DNA of 64,000 nucleotides from Amblyornis subalaris (lineage: Eukaryota > Chordata > Aves > Passeriformes > Ptilonorhynchidae). The translations under genes were made by a program, and so were the position numbers. Shown here in pieces: positions 41,946 through 54,908 of this stretch; the stretch's first letter is position 1; every line of letters starts with the position of its first letter. The stretch covers positions 14,799,235-14,863,234 of the forward strand of contig JACAXG010000007.1 in assembly GCA_018881555.1 (NCBI GenBank), given 5' to 3'. The notes beneath the pieces are model-generated. The model was not told where the DNA came from. It did not search any database and worked only from the letters and a program-made list of their open reading frames with translations.

Positions 41946-43694
41946 CCAACAGGCAGCTGCAGGCAGCAATGGCAGCAATCCTGCCTATGGTCCCCATCTC
42001 TCCAGAGCTTCTCTGAACATGGGTGGCTCATAACAGCTGTTCTGTGCCTTGCAACAAAACAGAGAATCCTCCCAGCCTTGAGATATCCCTGCTCCTTCAG
42101 GAAGCTTCAAGATGAGGCTTCCCTAAATTGGCACTAGGTTTGAGAGAAGTCAACATATAGTCCAGGCAACTCCGACCTTGAATCCACTTCTCCAGGGCTG
42201 GACCTCCAGCGAGGTACTGTCAGCAGGCATTGCTCAGAATTTGTCCCACTTCTGATAAACTCAAAGCTATGTGAACAAGGTGATTTTGACATCTCTAAGG
42301 ACATGTGTATCAACTGTGATTTGTTCCTGGAGGACACTGTTCCCTTTGGAACAGCACAGAGACGAACAAGCAGTTCCCCTCTGAGCAGGTCATGATCCCA
42401 GCCACCAGACATACTACCAGGTAGGAAGTGGGAATTTACCACAGACCTGTGCTGGGGTTTCAGCCACCTGTGGCTGTGTCAAGCCTCCCATTCCTGGCAA
42501 GACCACAGCACAAATATACGGCCATTTGGATGTACCCTAACAAATTAAGGGGCCTCAGTGACATGACTACCTGTTCAAGCAGCACCTGAGACAGACTAAC
42601 CACTGTACAGAGCAGAGACTCTGTGCTTCCTATGTGCATTCAAACTCCCTGTCCAGGCTGATGTAGACCACTCCATTGAGCTGTTGTGGTAGCCCTGAGA
42701 TAGTGGGACAGTTTTTCTTCCAGTGCAGTACAGTCTCTGGTAGCAACATCCCAGACCTCCACTGGTTTGTGTGCACTTGGATTTTTTTGCATGCTGTGTC
42801 AAATGATTGCAGAAGTAATTGTTTGCCTTCCAACACTGAAACAAAAAACAAATTTATTACATGAAGGGAAGCATTCCCTTTGTTTTATTCTTTTTAGGTG
42901 TAATAATTGAATTTTTTATTTTGAATAACCAGAGGCAGACAGCTGTTACTCTTGTCATTAAAAAAACACTCTCCTCAGAAATAAATGAAATAAATATGAA
43001 AATATTCTTCCAAACAAAATTCTCATTTCTCAAACTTTTCATCCCACAGGAAGTTTAGTTAAATACGTTGTCCTTGCAAGTGGCTCAGTAAATCTTTGGC
43101 TGTGGGCTGGGTATGTAGGTCCAAAGACAAGTGAATTCCACAGCAAGGAACCTTCCTGTGGAATCATTTATCATCAGGTCGCATTCTCACATTATGCAAG
43201 ACAAGTTTAGGTCATCACTGACTGCGATAAGATGGCTTTGCTCTCACTCCAAAGCAGCAAAAGTAAGTAACCTGATGAAGATCAGTTTAGAACAACATCG
43301 TATGTAACCAATGGTACATCTGAAATGTATTTCCCGTCTGGTTTTATTTAATTGAAATGTCTCTTCTCCAGTCATTAAAATGCAAAATATTGTCAAATAT
43401 CTAATGCACTACAAAAGTCAGTTAACACAGACTATAGTGAAAGCCACTTGAGAAAATATGGTATGTGAAGTAAAGCGTTTTCAATAAGGTTGTTAAAAGA
43501 AAGAAAGAGAGATTTGAGTGTGCTTTCCTGTGTCTGGAGTGGAACACAGATATCCATATGCTCAGTCTAACAGGCAACCCCATATTCAAGCTTTCTTTTC
43601 TGGCTAAACCAGTCTGTCTAGGTTCATCTGCTGCTTGGCTTTCCAAGGACATGGGAAGGTTGCAGGCAGTCAGATTTACACCCTCGCACTCTAA

Positions 43695-44033
<339 letters not shown>

Positions 44034-44539
44034 TAAAGATTGCTGCCTTGACTTTATAGCGCTAGAGAGGGTGGGGAATCAAATTCAGAGATACTTCATT
44101 AGCTTCTCAATTTTTTTAAGTGATGTTCCTCAAAGTCTTTTTAGCTATTCTTTCTAGAAAAGCTTGAATGAAAGTAATTGTATATTGATGATGTATAAAT
44201 ATGCAACTATTCTGAGTAAAACACAACTGTTACTTGTAGAATAGTACATTATTAATACATCAATATTCAGCTCATTATTCCCATTGGCGACAGCTAATTC
44301 TTACCAGGTTTCTTGGCTTCTTCTTGAAAAATATATCCCCTAAGCTCAGTGGCTGAGTCTTTCAAAATACATTTGCAGAGTTTACCCCTTTAATCAGCAG
44401 TTAGCTTCTTGAATAAGCTTGTCCCCATTTTCAGAAACATTAACCTCTCGAGACTTCCATGAACTTCAGTTCTTGTTATTTCATCTGAAGTCCAGGGAAG
44501 CAAGACTACGTTAGATTTTTCGGGTTCAGGCCAGACTTA

Positions 44540-44572
44540 TTTCTGAAACATACTACAGGCTTGTTTCAGAAA
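44540..44572. repeat. Perfect 11-bp inverted repeat, 11-nt loop
   Basis: TTTCTGAAACA at 44540-44550 is the exact reverse complement of TGTTTCAGAAA at 44562-44572. It lies in the last GRID2 intron, about 550 bases after the donor. Each arm contains a TTCTGAAA-type sequence, loosely like a STAT or BCL6 half-palindrome. Perfect stems of this length are only slightly rarer than chance here. Confidence 0.75.
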
Positions 44573-45084
44573 ATCTTGGACAGAGGCCATGGGGAGATAT
44601 TTTATTTTACACCTGAGATGAGTTTGCTTCTACATCTGCATGTGTAATGCTTTCCTTCCTGTGGTAATCTACCTGTCCCTTTACCAGTCATCTGAGCCTT
44701 ATGCAACTTTACACCAAATTTGTTACATACATGATTAAGTATTTACCTCTACAAAATACTAAAAAGAAATTAGGGACAAAATGATTTATTAAATTATCCT
44801 TGGCGGCAACACCCAAAGCTGAACCTAAATATGAGCTTTAATGTAGCACTATCAAATATGGCTTTTCTGTCTGTGTAGCTTAGGCACATCTGTGTAGCTT
44901 GTGGGGTATTGCTGTTAATTTGTGTGCAGTGGTCTTGCCTTCTCTGCAGTTTCTCCATTGTTTTTATTCCTGCTAATCTAATGCTGTCTAATCAGGCAGG
45001 ATTAATTGCACCACCTAATTAGACAACATTGGCACTGATGTTAAAATACATTTAATCTTTTCTTGCCTGTTTTAATTCCCAAGC

Positions 45085-45157
45085 TTTTTTTTTTTTTTTT
45101 TTTTTTCTTTTTTGTTCAAGATCTGGACCGGACCATTATTAAAAGGAAAAAAAAAAA
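45085..45157. repeat. T22 tract and A11 tract separated by 40 bp
   Basis: A run of 22 T at 45085-45106 is followed, after 40 bases, by 11 A at 45147-45157. The T tract could be the tail of a minus-strand retroposon, but the sequence to its left shows no element I recognise. Simple homopolymer expansion is the default reading. Confidence 0.7.
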
Positions 45158-48034
45158 GGAATCTCTAGTCTTTAAATTGGGTTTCTCAGGAATGGAAACC
45201 ATATAGTTTCACCTGATAAATTATTTTAAAACCATAAAATTTACTCGATTGTTGTTTACCCAAACTTTCAGAACGTCATACTTTATATTTATCTGGTGCA
45301 AAACATGAAAATCAATNACAAAGGAAAAGAAAAAAACCAACACAGATATCTTATATAAGTATAAAATTTTCTATTTTAATTTTCAAATGCTGAGAAATTC
45401 AAATGTATACTTTCCACAAATGGTATAATTTGGCCTCCTTGATCTTTTTTATATGGTCATTAGCTTAGCATTTAAAATTGCATCTCAACGCTAAATTGAA
45501 AAGCTTGGCTCAAAACTGAGTTTAACGTGGACGTATGTGCTGAATGTCCCCGTTATCTTGGATGTGGGGGTCATTCAGCAAAGAAATACATCTTAACTAA
45601 CTTTCTTAAAATTCATTTTAGCTTCCATGAAACCCATTGGCTCTTCCAGGCCACTAGTCCAGAATCGGGGGTCAGATTGGGCCAGTTTGTGGTCAGCAAG
45701 CCAACCCTTTTTCCTGGTGGCTGCCATCTTGTGCTCCAGAATGCAAGCATTTATACTGAAAAAAATTGTCTAATGGTTGCGAAGATAACATTTCGGTCGC
45801 GTGCCAGAAGTAACCCATTCAATGATGTCTGCCTGAGTCTGCAGACAGCCTTAAACAGTAGCTCTGAGAGAAGTATGAACCGCCCCAGTAATCTCAATGG
45901 GATGTTGACTCTGAAGCCTGATGATAATTTAAATGTGAAAACTGCTGAATATTTCACTACTGATCACACGAGAGAGAAGAGGAAAGATCATATTATGGAG
46001 ATATGCACAATCTTACTGTGAGTGGGTCTCATTTTGGTGTATCGATTGGGTGGAGATTGGGTTGTGGGTTAAGCATGGGAGATTATCACCGCTTATATAT
46101 TTTCACTGGTCTGACCCTAGCCCCAAATGCATCTCTATAAAAGAAAAAGGACTATGTTGAGTAACTCTTAGAGGCTCAGAAATCATGAAATTCCAATCTT
46201 TTCCTAATTGGCATTTTAAATTACAAAGTGTTTGTATGTTTGGTTTTTTTCAAAATTAAAAACAATCAAACAAAAACCAAACCAGAAAAAAAATATTTAG
46301 GACTGTCCCTCAGAGACATAGTCATGACTTGCACGTGCTAATGGAGCCTCTGTTCATTTCTTTAGCTTCTGATGTGGCCCCGGTTCTCCTGCATCCATAT
46401 GCAGCTCCAAATTTATCAGGAGAGAGCGTTTGGTGAATGCGTTTGGATTTGATGTCACCTGTGTGGTTGTTATGTGCATCCATGTCTATGTCCACATGTG
46501 AATAAACGATAGACAGAAAGCTAAGTCCGAGAAATGAGCACTGCATTTTTTCCTTCCTGTGACGAGCTCAAACCAAAGCCCTTGTGGTCAGTGATCATCC
46601 AGTCTCTGGGAGATCCCTGATGCCCTGTTCCCTTCCCTTTTCCCCTGGTTTGTCTCCCTATCCCTGCCCTCGGAGGGTGTAATCCTGGAGGGGAGCTGGC
46701 CTCTCAGTCTCCTTCTGGTCGGGCTCTGTGTTCGGCGTGGTACCAGTGCAAATGTTCAGTGATCCTTTTGCTAAGTAGATGAACTCCTGCAGTTTGTTCT
46801 AGGTGTGGACTTTTTCAGAGTGCTTGACTTCATTCCTAGACAAAGGAGGGATCTCAAGCCCATTCGGTATACTAGGAGTTTTGCCATTGATTCAGGGAGC
46901 TCTGGATCAAGCCAGTCAATGAATTTCAGTAATCAAGGCTGGAAGTCATCAGTGCACATCTATCGGCTGCCTAATTATCCTCTGTGAGGTCCTAGAGTGT
47001 GAGATATTTCTAGTGGCCTGGAAGAGCCAGTAAATTTCACAGAGATTAAGGTAAATTTTAAGGTTAGTTGAAATTGATTTTTGTTCTGAATGAGCTGCGC
47101 TGCTTAGACTGAGGGAATACCCCTGTCTGTACGTGTGTACTTTATGCTGCTTTGAATTAAGCTTTGCAGTTCAGTAGAAATATGTATGTACAATACAGGT
47201 GATTTATTGGGTCACCTAGGACTTTCTCCTCTCTTTTAACTTCTGTGCATTTATCTTCTCAATTATAACAAACAAATATGTTTAATTGAGTTCTCTGGGA
47301 GGAGAGATTTAAGAAGGAAAAGGGACAGAGGTAAGAGAAGCGATGATATATTATAATAAATACATCAGGCTGCCTTCTCACCCACAAAAGTATAATTCCA
47401 TCAGAATAGATGGAATTGCTTCTTTGTTGGTAAGGAGATAATTAAACCCTCTGTTGGCATTGTAATTTAAAATTGCCTGGTGTACTCCTTTCTGTGTGAT
47501 GTCAATGAGTCACCAGTGCCTGGGTTTTTTCTCTGTATGTTCAGCTTTTCTATACCACAATTTACATTATAAAGGCAAAAGGGAACTTGAGGTGTTTCTA
47601 GCCCTTCCTTAAACCCTGAGAGGATGACAAAGATGGCAACCTGATCCCTCAGAGCCTCCCATGTTGACATCCAAATTTAGTTCTCATTGCAGAGTTGAAG
47701 AGCTGGCATCATTCCGGGCATTTGAGATTATGCAGTTAACTGTCATTCAGCTGTTGCTAGTCTAACGCACCTAGCTCCGAGCTTGGCTTTTCCTGAAAAC
47801 CTGCCGGTGGTGCTTTGAGTTTCGTTGTTTGGATTCAGGGCGTGAAGGTAGCTGTGGCGTAAGGGTCTGCCTCGGTTTGGCTTCACCCGCCNGGCTTCAG
47901 GCGGTGGGGGTGTTTGCTGGTGACATTCCGGGCACCGTCAGCCGAGAGCCAGCTCTAGTTGATTGTGCGTTGTGCTTCCCGAGCAGCCCTGATCACNCTG
48001 TGAAACTTCAGCCCAGCACAAACGGTGATGGTGA

Positions 48035-48487
<453 letters not shown>

Positions 48488-48595
48488 GCATCAGAACAAG
48501 TTTCTTCACTGTTTCTTATTTAGGACTCCCTTTGCAAGGAGCAGCTGTAATATTGTGGGACTAACATGGATGTAACCTTTCTTCTTTTCCTTATT

Positions 48596-48690
48596 TTTTG
48601 GTTTTGAGGGTTGTGGTTTGGGTTGGGTTTTTTTGGTTTTTTTTTTGGGGGGGGGTTATTTTCTGTTCAGGGGTTGTTTNGGGGTTTTTT
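48596..48690 (+). repeat. G/T-rich low-complexity tract in 3' UTR
   Basis: About 110 bases after the GRID2 stop, the sense strand is almost entirely G and T. GGG occurs at 48608, 48620 and 48625, nine G at 48647-48655, and two later GGGG groups. Three GGG runs plus the G9 run could form a G-quadruplex in DNA or RNA. The one N in this region (48680) and the homopolymers make the exact length uncertain. Confidence 0.75.
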
Positions 48691-49067
48691 CTTTATTTTA
48701 TTTAAGAATCAGAATTATTAGTAGCAACTCTTCCTCCTCCTCTTCTCTGCTTTCTCAGTCTGGTCTCTTCTGCCTCCCCTTATTCTCTTTACTACTTGAA
48801 TCACTTATTCTTCAGTTTATCACCACGTTAGGTTTTGGTTACTTCAGGCTTTTCATATACTTTAAATATAGGAAACGAGCAGCGATTCATGCATAGGAAA
48901 ACCCTGAGGATTACTTTACAGAAGGGCATTTGCTCCTCCTCCCCCACCGCCTTTTTTTACTATAATTGCAATAACTTAAGTATTTTTCATGTACTCTGCT
49001 GCATCCAGTCAGCGCTCCACTGCTGTGTGTCCTTTTAACTGTGGACCAAAGGCAAACCCTGCAGTTT

Positions 49068-49139
49068 AAAAAATGGAAAAATTTAAAAAAAAAAGGCAAA
49101 AAGGAAAAAAAAGGAAAAAAAAAAGGAAAGGTAAACAAA
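49068..49139 (+). repeat. A-rich purine tract in 3' UTR
   Basis: An almost uninterrupted run of A with interspersed GG pairs, in GGAAAA-type units. It accounts for the lysine-rich open frame on this strand and the phenylalanine-rich frame on the other, neither of which is a gene. Genomic A-tracts like this are common sites of internal oligo-dT priming in cDNA. Confidence 0.85.
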
Positions 49140-49361
49140 TTAAGTTCAAAGATCATTCAGGCCCCGTAATACAAGAATGCAATTTTGTAGGATTACAAAA
49201 AGCCATTACTATGCCAGTAAACACTACAGTTAAATCTACTTTTGCACTGCAACAGTGCATATGACCTTTATGTGATTGTACAGTGTTAAAAGTTTTTCTT
49301 ATGTACAGTAAACTGTATCATATGGCAGAAGCCTCTGTTGTGTTAAATAAATTAGTATCTC

Positions 49362-49430
49362 ATACATATATATATATACATATATACACACAGGTATGTG
49401 TATATATATATACATGTATATATAGCTATA
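49362..49430. repeat. TA/CA dinucleotide microsatellite
   Basis: An interrupted TA repeat with CA and TG interruptions spans about 70 bases of the GRID2 3' UTR. It partly self-pairs because TATATA blocks occur on both sides of the central ACACACAGGTATGTGT. Likely length-polymorphic. Confidence 0.9.
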
Positions 49431-49461
49431 AAATGGCAGCCGTTGCTATTGCGATTCATTT

Positions 49462-49467
49462 AATAAA
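49462..49467 (+). terminator. Possible proximal poly(A) signal
   Basis: AATAAA in the GRID2 3' UTR, followed within 30 bases by TTGTAT. Use of this site would give a 3' UTR of about 1 kb. Weaker candidates are at 49346, 49804 and 49864. Confidence 0.35.
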
Positions 49468-50757
49468 GCTTTAGTAAAAATATGTTGTATACAGGAGAGA
49501 TGTACAGTGCAGGGTGTCTTTTCATTTAGAAAAGACAGGTTGCTTTAATGTTATTCTGACTTGCATCGTTTGCCAACAGAGCATATTTTATACTTTTCTA
49601 TTAGAACATCCAGGGCAATTTAACATTTGTACCTAGATGTAACTCCTTTGGTCAGGTTTTGCATTGGCTATTGAGCATTCTATAAGGCTAATCTTGATCA
49701 TTTTCCTTTTAATTAATTAGACAAATGGAAACTCTCTCTTGGGTATACCATGTTCATGAACAACTAATACAGCTCTAGAGCAGTCAAACATGGCTCAAAG
49801 GTTAATAAATCCTTTTCCAAGTCAGTACTGTTGATCAATACAATAACCGTGTTAGTGGAGAAAAATAAAAGCCCTCGAGGTATACAGATGTGGCCTTAAT
49901 TATAATCACATATTGTTCTAAGGAAAAAAATATGAACAGGCACTCATTTTAACCCTTTCTATGTTAAGTTAGATTTAGAGGAGCTATGTATTTTTTACAT
50001 TAGTGCCAACTGTATAGAGCAAGAAGAAGAACAGCAGTGAGAGCAAAACCGTGCCCACTTTGGCACCAGCTTTTTTAAGTAACACTGTTACCTGTTAGAA
50101 ACGTAGGAAGAGCTTTCAATTTGTAATCCTTAAACTAAAAATGCGGTTAAGTAGAAAGCAAGCAGTTTATCCTGTGAGTTTTTTGGTTTGGTTTTCTTTT
50201 TAATGCAANCATACACTTATTTTAATCTAACTCATTCTTTGGCTAAGATTAATAGGAATCAGCCTATGTGATTTGCTTTAGGATAAATTAAAAGGTATAT
50301 TCTTCAGATCTATTCTATTTTGATGCTAATTCTGTTCTGGGGGAGCATCTTGTACTGTCACTGTTTTTTGTACTAAATCTTCAAATATTGTCTACTGTGT
50401 AAGGCAGAACGAATTCTTATCGTGCAAAAGGCCATTTTGTTTCCAGGGTAGCAAGTGTCTAAAAGCATGCACAACTTGCTTCCCCCTTGTAACATTCATG
50501 AACTCATCCACACTTCTGAGTAAAAGAAAAAAAAAAGAAAAAAAAAAAAGAGACAATTTCTTTCCAACAAGCTACGTAGGGACATACCAGATGTTGCAGT
50601 GATTTTAGCTATTAAAAAACCTGTTAACCATGTACAATATTTAAAATAGGCCTATTTTGATGTGTTGCCTATTATACAGATACACAAAACACTTTTTGGA
50701 GGCCTCAGTTACAAGTGGCAGAGCTTTCTGTGTATAATTTGTCTAAATAATTTGTCT

Positions 50758-50763
50758 AATAAA
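50758..50763 (+). terminator. GRID2: Main GRID2 poly(A) signal (predicted)
   Basis: AATAAA is followed by TTTTCTAAACTTGTGTTTCC, which contains the expected downstream T/GT-rich element at 10-25 bases. The hexamer overlaps the end of a perfect 13-bp tandem duplication (ATAATTTGTCTAA at 50734-50746 and 50747-50759). Cleavage would fall near 50775-50785. Confidence 0.7.
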
Positions 50764-50785
50764 ATTGTTTTCTAAACTTGTGTTT

Positions 50786-53700
50786 CCTCCTGTTTAATTG
50801 CTGAGTGCTGTGGGATTTTAGCCTATGGCAAGGTAGCAAAACTCATGGTTTTGCTGCACTGCTACTGAAGGGGATTTCGCCCATGGAGGTGGGATGAGCT
50901 CACCAGTGAGTCAGCTCAGTGAAGAGCATCTATGGAAAGCACCAAGGTTTACCGTATTTATCAATGTCAGGCTTAGATTTCAGAAAACATTCATGAACAG
51001 CATTCTGGACAATGAGTTAAGAGTTCCATAGCACTGACACGTATGGGACATGATTTGTAGAAATACTGCATCCCACCTTCACCTGGTTTAGTATAATGTA
51101 GGAATTTTCTTGGAGCACGGCTTTTATTTTTATAGAATCACATTCTGCCATCTTCATTTGCACAGAGGTTAATTTGCTCTGAAACTGGACATACACTGCC
51201 TAAAACAAAGCTTTTAATGTGAGAGAATGTAGCCCACATTTTATTCATGATGGCTTTCTCAATTTTTAAGTTTCATTCACATGTTAAACTCAANGACCTA
51301 GTCATTAGCAACCTGTGCAGAAGGTACTGCAGTAACGTCAGCCATGACAATTTAACTTGCGCCATCCAAAGTTTGTCTGCTGGCTTTTTACATCCAGTGT
51401 ATTTTATTCACTTAAATAATATTTTTGACTTCTTACAATTTTCTATTAAGCTTAGCAGGCATTCAGGAGATTTCATTTTACTGTTTCAGAAATACAGTGG
51501 AAGGAATCCTTAACTCATTGGTACATGAAAAATCTGAATACAGATAACTGAAAAATCTAAAGTTAGATCATTGAAAGTTACAATTTACAGGTGCCTGTGT
51601 AATAGTGCCAATAGGCTCCTAAGTCAGTGGGCACTGAAAGCTTAGCAACCAGATGCTAGAATCTTTTATAATCAGGCTGCTTTTATTATTTCATAAAAAT
51701 CAGTGAAGAGACAAGCCCTACTTGCTTTCTGTGGGGCAGAGCTATGGCAGACTGAGGCACTGACCCTACAAGCCCTCATGCACCTTACAGTGTGTCTAGT
51801 AGAGGTTCCCTTAGCCACAAGGATCCTAGGTTTAGGCTATTGCTGACCTGTAAAGCAATCATAGCCCCTTGGAAAGTATTGTCTTGCTGGCATCACAAGT
51901 CATTCACCTAAACAGAGGCATCCTGTCCCTGTCAAACTCACAGACACACCTCTGCAGAGCCAGGTAGTTTTACAGATACGACATATGNACTCTCTGTAAT
52001 AGGCTACATCAGGGTGAACCCTATGCAAAGTTTCCCTTTCTTTAAAAAAAAAGATCCAGTGCAGTAATAGTGTTAATAACTGTCAGGTGTTTCCGCTGCA
52101 GTAGCTCCACTGGAGATACAAGCCAGCTGCATAAAAAAATGAGTTGTTTGCATGGTATCTGCAGTTACACAACCTTTTTGAGATACCAGCTACAAACAAA
52201 GCGTGAGCAGTGGAAGAAAACATGTTTATCTGATTTCAAAGAATCACTTAGGAAGATGTTTCTATTGACCAGCAGTGAAGTACCTGGAGATAAATAGTTC
52301 TGCTGAGCCAACCAAGTGAATGATTACAGCCACGAGTGGCACAGCTGCAGCATGACCGGTGCCAAAGTCTCCTGTGTTTTCCTCTTGTCTTCACAAAACA
52401 AAGTGCTGGGGTCATTTCCCTAAACAAATCATATTTTTTAGAAGTAGCTTTTTCTCTTTCTTTCTCACTTACGTAGGATGCTGTGAAGTGATGAGGACAT
52501 AAAGCTGCCTTTCTGTGAACACTCGCTGGGTCAGTACAACTTACTGGACGCTAATGCCCCCAATAAGTTTAATTTCTCAACTCTGCACAGAGGTGATGAC
52601 ACAAAAAGTAAAACAGCTTCCTCCATGCATGGTCCTGGTTGTAGCTAATGAGAAAAATAGTGTCCAAAACAACAAAGGCACCGTATCAACACAGCCCTGC
52701 TTTAACCATTTTTCTCTCAGTCCTAATAAATATCTGCGTTTCCTCTTCACTCTGCAGAGCTATTTTGAAATAAATGTCAAAATCAAGTATACCCCCCTTA
52801 ATTTGAGTCATAAACAAAGTTTTCGATAAACACTGGGGCATGAACACACTCATCCACGTGTCACATCAACAGCAGTGGGCAACTGTGAAGACATCATCAC
52901 AATCTATCAGCTTGTCATGTCTCACCCAAGGTGGCATTTATCAGGTCAGAAAGAGAAGTCTCCAAAAGAAGGTCAGAGCAGGCAAAATGATTCACAGCTC
53001 AACAACTTCCAAAAAAGTTGTACCAATGCCCCAAAATTGCAGGAACCAAGAATTTAATTTAAAAAAAAAAAACTTTTAAAGATGCATAGTTACAAAAATA
53101 AATTTACTATCTGTCGAGACTTACAAAATCTGTGCCCCCTCCCCAGCCCCATTCATCACAGTGTTGTGCTACTTTATGTGTACTACAGAATCTATTTCTG
53201 CAACATTTTTCAGAAAAAAGAAAAGTTACAGTTGGAAAACTGAACAGTCAAGTCATTAACTACTGTACTCCAAGTCACACAGGAAATTTGAGGCAGGAGG
53301 AAGAATTCAGCATCTCAGAACCAGTTCACTGTTGTAAGGGGCAAAACAAATCTTTCTGAGATCAACAACTGCCATACCAGTGGAAAAAGAAAGCTTACTG
53401 CAGTCCAGGAAGCACAGGACACCCCTCCACCATGATTTCACAGATCAGTGCTTCTGTAGCCAATTATTCCTACCAGCACTAGTAAGGCCAACATTTCTTT
53501 CAGTGCAAGATAATTTTCCCCCTTTAAAAAAAAAAAAATGCTTGTGTCCCATTCTTTGTTCCAAGGGGGTGATGTGCCATCACAAGATGGAATAAGGGAC
53601 TGCTGTGGTGTGCCAAAACAAATTTTAACAACAGCTTTATTTGCAAATCCGGCTATCACCCATTATAAAACTGACCCTCCAAATCAAAATAAAGAGCTAA

Positions 53701-53854
53701 AAGACACACCCATTAATTAATAAAAGGTTTGGGGGATGCATGAGACAGTTGTCAAGTTCCTGAAGTGACCACCCAGCTGCAGGTGCTTCCCTGAATGGCT
53801 CTCCTGCCCCCTGCAGCAACTGATGTGGCAGCAGAGCAAATAGGAACCGGCAGC
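50786..53854. other. Intergenic DNA downstream of GRID2
   Basis: No gene, RNA or recognisable transposon is visible. The open frames here are short and lack known domains. The sequence is AT-rich with modest A-runs at 52044-52052, 53060-53070 and 53526-53537. Fragments of old repeats may be present near 53600-53720 but could not be named. Confidence 0.7.
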
Positions 53855-54903
53855 TGTTTTAAGTTTGCATGGCAAGGTCACAAGAGTGACTGCTGTGAGA
53901 AGCTGCCAGAAGCTTCCTCCATGTCCCAGAGAACCCGTGACAGCCAGCTCCAAGAGGAACCTGCCACTGGCCAAGCACGAGACACCTAGATGGTGCAGTG
54001 CCTCAGGTATAACAGAGTTAATAAGGGAAAAGAGTTATTGCCCAGGAGCAATTGCCTCTGGGAGAGAGGGTGAGGATATGTGGGAGAAACAGCCCTGCAG
54101 AGCCTGAAGTCAGTGAAGAAGGCAGAGGTGGTGCTGCAGCCACCGGAGCAGAGATTCCCCTGCAGGCTGTGGTGAAGCCCATGGTGAAGCAGCTGTGCCC
54201 CTGCAGTCCGTGGTGGAGCAGAGATGCACCTGCAGCCTGCGGAGGACACCATGGCAGAGCAGATGTATGCCCGAAGAAGGCTGTGAACCTGTGGAAAGCA
54301 CATGCTGGAGCAGGCTCCTGGCAGGACCTGTGGACCCATGAGAGAGGAGCCCATGAGGGATCAGGTTTGCTGGCAGGACTTGTGACACCATGGGGGACCC
54401 NCATTGAAGNAGTCTATTCCTGAGGGACTGCACCCCATGAAGGGGCACATGTGGAGCAGTTTGTGAAGAACTGTCCCTTGTGGGAGGGACCCTACCCTGG
54501 AGCACGGGAAGAGTGCAAGGAGGAGGAAGGAGCAGCAGAGACAATGTGATGAACTGACCCCAGTCCCCATTCCCTGTCCCTCTGAGCTGCTGAGGGGTAG
54601 GGAGCTAGAGAAAACNAGGAGTAAAGTTACGCCCAGAAATAAACGAGGGGTGAGGGGAAGGCATTTTAAGATTTGGGTTTATTTCTCATTACCCTACTTT
54701 GATCTGATTGATAATAAATAAAATTTATTTTCCCTGAGTCAAGTCTGTTTTGCCCACAACCGTAATGGGTGAGGGATTTCCCGTCCTTATCCCAACCCGT
54801 TGAGCCTTTCATTATATTTTCTCTCCCCTGTTCAGCTGAGGAGGAGCAGTGATGGAGCGGCTTTGGTGGGCAGCTGGCACCCAGGCAGGGTCAGCCCACC
54901 ACA
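53855..54903 (+). mobile_element. Solo LTR of an avian endogenous retrovirus
   Basis: This 1049-bp element starts TG (53855) and ends CA (54903), as LTRs do, and is bracketed by a perfect 5-bp direct repeat GCAGC at 53850-53854 and 54904-54908. A 5-bp duplication fits ERVL-like elements. On the + strand an overlapping pair of AATAAA signals (54713-54722) sits about 180 bases before the end, which suggests the sense orientation with a U5 from roughly 54740. The middle contains degenerate GC-rich subrepeats, for example GGAGCAGAGAT at 54145 and 54215, and GGCAGGACCTGTG-like copies at 54320 and 54372. The terminal block (GCGGCTTTGGTGGGCAGCTG) matches an LTR family I recall as abundant in bird genomes; I cannot give the exact family name. 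No internal viral genes adjoin it, so it is a recombined solo LTR. The N-containing open frames inside it are not genes. Confidence 0.87.
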
Positions 54904-54908
54904 GCAGC

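Larger units (their letters stand above)
48488..50785 (+). other. GRID2: GRID2 3' UTR
   Basis: The transcript is expected to continue from the stop to the last strong poly(A) signal, giving about 2.3 kb of 3' UTR. In order it holds a G/T-rich stretch (48596-48690), an A-rich purine tract (49068-49139), a TA/CA microsatellite (49362-49430), and AATAAA hexamers at 49346, 49462, 49804, 49864 and 50758. The first four could give shorter isoforms. The last has the best context: it is followed within about 20 bases by a T/G-rich stretch around 50780. The exact cleavage point is inferred, not seen. Confidence 0.8.

Noticed and set aside
45527..46021. 164-codon open frame in the last GRID2 intron
   Set aside because: It begins with GTG, has no recognisable domain and no Kozak or splice context. 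With this base composition about one stop-free run of this length is expected in six frames of 64 kb.
49073..49264. Lysine-rich small protein
   Set aside because: It is a translation of the A-rich low-complexity tract in the GRID2 3' UTR.
53986..54544. Minus-strand cysteine- and serine-rich open frames
   Set aside because: They lie inside the solo LTR, contain Ns and follow its GC-rich subrepeats; not genes.
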